NCBI GenBank assembly: GCA_963715675.1
Contig: OY970265.1
Coordinates: 992,001-1,056,000, forward strand
DNA length: 64,000 nucleotides
Source of the DNA: DASVWZ01 sp963715675
Lineage (GTDB): Bacteria > Acidobacteriota > Terriglobia > Terriglobales > Acidobacteriaceae
Reading direction: 5' to 3'
Shown in pieces: positions 61,789 to 64,000 of this stretch. Numbering within the stretch: the first letter of the stretch is position 1; each line of letters opens with the position of its first letter. The notes below the pieces were generated by a model, which saw only the letters and a list, made by a program, of their open reading frames with translations, made no database searches and was not told the DNA's origin. The position numbers were made by a program, and so were the translations under genes.

Positions 61789-64000
61789 ATGAAGAACGTG
61801 ACCGCTGGCCCAACACAGCAAGAAATACAGAGAGAAGTCCAGAAACGAACCACCCCCCCCCGCATATTCGCAGCGTTCCTGCTGTTGCTGGCGACTTGTT
61901 CCGCGGCGCAGCAAATCACCCCCAGCCTGCTGAAAGCCATGCAATGGCGGCTGATCGGGCCATTTCGGGGCGGGCGAGTCACCTCGGTTTGCGGCATCTC
62001 CAGCCAGCCCGACGTTTACTACATGGGAACACCGGGTGGAGGAGTCTGGAAGACCGACGATGGAGGGCAGGTTTGGAAGCCCATCTTTGACCAAACCGGA
62101 GTAGCGTCGATTGGCGCGGTTGCGGTCTCGCCCTCCGACCCGAACATGGTTTACGTAGGTACCGGCGAACAAACCCGAGGCAACGGGGTTTACCGATCTC
62201 TCGATGCAGGAAAGACATGGGCGAACATTGGCCTCCGGGACACGCACATGATAACCGGTCTCGTGATTGATCCGCGCAGCCCGGACATTGTTTTGGCCGG
62301 CGCCGTCGGGGATCACGCCTCTGGCGCCGAACGCGGGGTATTCAAGACCTCCGACGGCGGGAAAAACTGGCAGAAGGTGCTTTACAAGGACGAACTGTCG
62401 GGAATCGTTGACCTGGAGTCGGCGCCGGACGACGCGAACACGCTCTACGCCGTTTTCTGGACTCGGCCGGACGATCCCTTCAACCCCAGAGAAGAAAAAG
62501 TCAGGACGCAGGACGCGGCGATCTACAAATCCAACGATGAAGGCGCAACCTGGGCACCCATCGAAGGCAAAAGTCTGCCAGCTGAGCCGATGGGCCGCGT
62601 GGGGGTGGCGGTTGCGCCGGGGACCGGCGGAAAGCGAATCTACGCCATCGCCGCGCAGGGATTGTTCCGCTCCGAAGATGGCGGCACTACCTGGCAACGC
62701 AGCACCACCGATCCCCGGATCACGGGGAACGGATATTTCAGCCGGGTGTTTGTGGACCCGCGCAACGCCCAGAACATTTACGTCGCCCAGACTTCCATGT
62801 ACCGGTCCACCGATGGGGGACACACCTTCGAAGCTTGGGCAGGCGCGCCCAGTGGAGATGACTATCATGTCCTGTGGATCAACCCCGCCGACGATCGCCA
62901 GATGATTCTCGGAGTTGACCAGGGCGCGGTGGTTAGCGCCAATGGCGGGCTGACCTGGAGTTCGTGGTACAACCAGCCGACCGGCCAGTTCTACCACGTC
63001 AGCACCGATCAGCAGTTTCCGTATTACGTCTATGGGGCGCAGCAGGACAGCGGAACCGCAGGGGTTCCCAGCCGCAGCGATTACGGCGAAATCACCTATC
63101 GGGATTGGGCGCCGATCGGCGGATTTGAGTTTGCCTACATTGAAGCGGACCCTCTGAATCCGAATTTCATATACACCGGCGGCTGGTACGGCACCGTTTT
63201 ACGGTATGACAAGACCACCGGCCAAATCACGCACTTACTCACGCGGACGGCGAAGTACCGCACCGCGAATATGGCGCCGATTGCCTTCTCTCCGCAGAAT
63301 CCGCGAGTACTCTATGCCGCAGCCCAATATCTGCTGAAGACGGCCGACGGCGGCGTTTCCTGGCAGGAAGCGAGTCCTGACCTGACGGTGAAGGGAGATC
63401 CGAACGCCAAACCGGACACACGCCGCGCCGTGATCAACACGATTTCTCTATCGCGAGTGAAACAAAATGTGATCTGGGCCGGAACCGGGAACGGAATGGT
63501 CCAAGTGACCCAAGACGGAAAGAACTGGCAGAATGTGACTGTCCCGGGCCTGCCGGACAAGGCGTCGATCACGGTCGTGGAAAGCTCTCCGCTCGATGCG
63601 GCGAGCGCATACGTGGTGGCGAGCGCGCCCCAGAACACGCACCCGCTGATCTATCGAACCCGGGATTTTGGCAAGACCTGGCAGCCGATTAGCAGCGGAT
63701 TGCCGGAGGATTGGACGGCTCGCGTCGTTCGGGCTGACCCGGTTCGCAAGGGGCTGTTATACGCCGGGACCTCGAACGGGATTTTCTTTTCCCTGGATGA
63801 TGGCGAGCACTGGCAGAGCCTGCAACTGAATCTCCCTACCAGCACCGTCACCGATCTTGACGTCCACGGCGACGATCTGGTGGCCTCCACATTCGGCCGC
63901 TCGCTTTGGATTCTGGATGACATTACTCCGCTGCGCCAGCCGAACGAGAGATGGCTGGAGTCATCGGCGTACCTGCTGCCTCCGCGGCCCGCCGTGCGCA
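61789..64000 (+). CDS. secreted sortilin/BNR-type propeller protein, 3' end missing
   Basis: At least 737 residues, open to the window edge. From the ATG at 61789: basic N-terminus, hydrophobic IFAAFLLLLATCSAAQQ (signal peptide), then the ITPSLLKAMQWRLIGPFRGG opening and many Asp-box units (TDDGGQVWKP, SLDAGKTWAN, TSDGGKNWQK, SEDGGTTWQR, TDGGHTFEAW, TADGGVSWQE, TRDFGKTWQP). This fits the VPS10/glycosyl-hydrolase-like BNR proteins of ~1000 residues. Catalytic function uncertain. Confidence 0.87.
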   Translation, partial: MKNVTAGPTQQEIQREVQKRTTPPRIFAAFLLLLATCSAAQQITPSLLKAMQWRLIGPFRGGRVTSVCGISSQPDVYYMGTPGGGVWKTDDGGQVWKPIFDQTGVASIGAVAVSPSDPNMVYVGTGEQTRGNGVYRSLDAGKTWANIGLRDTHMITGLVIDPRSPDIVLAGAVGDHASGAERGVFKTSDGGKNWQKVLYKDELSGIVDLESAPDDANTLYAVFWTRPDDPFNPREEKVRTQDAAIYKSNDEGATWAPIEGKSLPAEPMGRVGVAVAPGTGGKRIYAIAAQGLFRSEDGGTTWQRSTTDPRITGNGYFSRVFVDPRNAQNIYVAQTSMYRSTDGGHTFEAWAGAPSGDDYHVLWINPADDRQMILGVDQGAVVSANGGLTWSSWYNQPTGQFYHVSTDQQFPYYVYGAQQDSGTAGVPSRSDYGEITYRDWAPIGGFEFAYIEADPLNPNFIYTGGWYGTVLRYDKTTGQITHLLTRTAKYRTANMAPIAFSPQNPRVLYAAAQYLLKTADGGVSWQEASPDLTVKGDPNAKPDTRRAVINTISLSRVKQNVIWAGTGNGMVQVTQDGKNWQNVTVPGLPDKASITVVESSPLDAASAYVVASAPQNTHPLIYRTRDFGKTWQPISSGLPEDWTARVVRADPVRKGLLYAGTSNGIFFSLDDGEHWQSLQLNLPTSTVTDLDVHGDDLVASTFGRSLWILDDITPLRQPNERWLESSAYLLPPRPAVR

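Noticed and set aside
61672..62997. Minus-strand open frame of 441 codons near the window end
   Set aside because: Opposite strand of a clear BNR/sortilin-type gene with a signal peptide; the reverse product shows no motif.

Overview
The window reads as a chromosomal stretch of an Acidobacteriota (Terriglobales-like) genome. The reasons are the moderately high G+C and several gene families typical of that phylum: secreted GloVer-repeat proteins, PQQ-type propellers opening with an NWNQFH..RFNPYEKFLT motif, DUF2911 and M13 secreted proteins, orphan MacB-like permeases, and small secreted proteins. Many short dispersed intergenic repeats fit as well. The assignment is inferred from gene content; no rRNA or tRNA gene was recognised.

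0-13.6 kb is ordinary chromosome. A polysaccharide pyruvyl transferase is followed by a co-directional set that could activate and modify acyl chains: two acyl-AMP ligases, a crotonase, a free-standing acyl carrier protein and a lipid kinase. A split thioredoxin + VKOR disulfide-forming pair and an esterase come next. Then rmuC, a small gene with a clear terminator, and a DUF72 gene.

13.6-27.6 kb is a plastic accessory zone. It holds three copies of a ~250-bp repeat, a pair of ~155-bp direct repeats, a pair of 32-bp direct repeats, an IS481-family insertion sequence sitting inside one repeat copy (with a target duplication), an unusual anchor-protein/methyltransferase chimera, small orphan genes, an ATP-grasp remnant and a frameshifted secreted beta-helix protein. 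Inside the interval bounded by the ~155-bp repeats lie a frameshifted TIR-domain gene and a divergently oriented FRG-domain gene. This is the best candidate for a conflict or defence system in the window.

27.6-34 kb returns to housekeeping on the minus strand: ispG, then rseP, dxr, cdsA and uppS (isoprenoid precursors, undecaprenyl carrier, CDP-diacylglycerol and site-2 proteolysis). 34-49.4 kb carries a hemerythrin-like protein, a HAD phosphatase, three PQQ-propeller proteins, a 3-hydroxyacyl-CoA dehydrogenase, DUF2911 and M13 proteins, paired MacB-like permeases and a MidA-type methyltransferase. 49.4-53.2 kb is a minus-strand set of DUF420 protein, ABC-2 permease, ABC ATPase and CtaA haem A synthase that suggests cytochrome oxidase biogenesis. 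53.4-56 kb has an MBL hydrolase, an isocitrate/isopropylmalate-type dehydrogenase and nrdR, with an unusual inverted low-complexity array between the last two. The end of the window holds BNR-type secreted proteins, a GloVer-PQQ chimera, a 7Fe/8Fe-type ferredoxin and a sortilin/BNR-like protein that runs off the edge.
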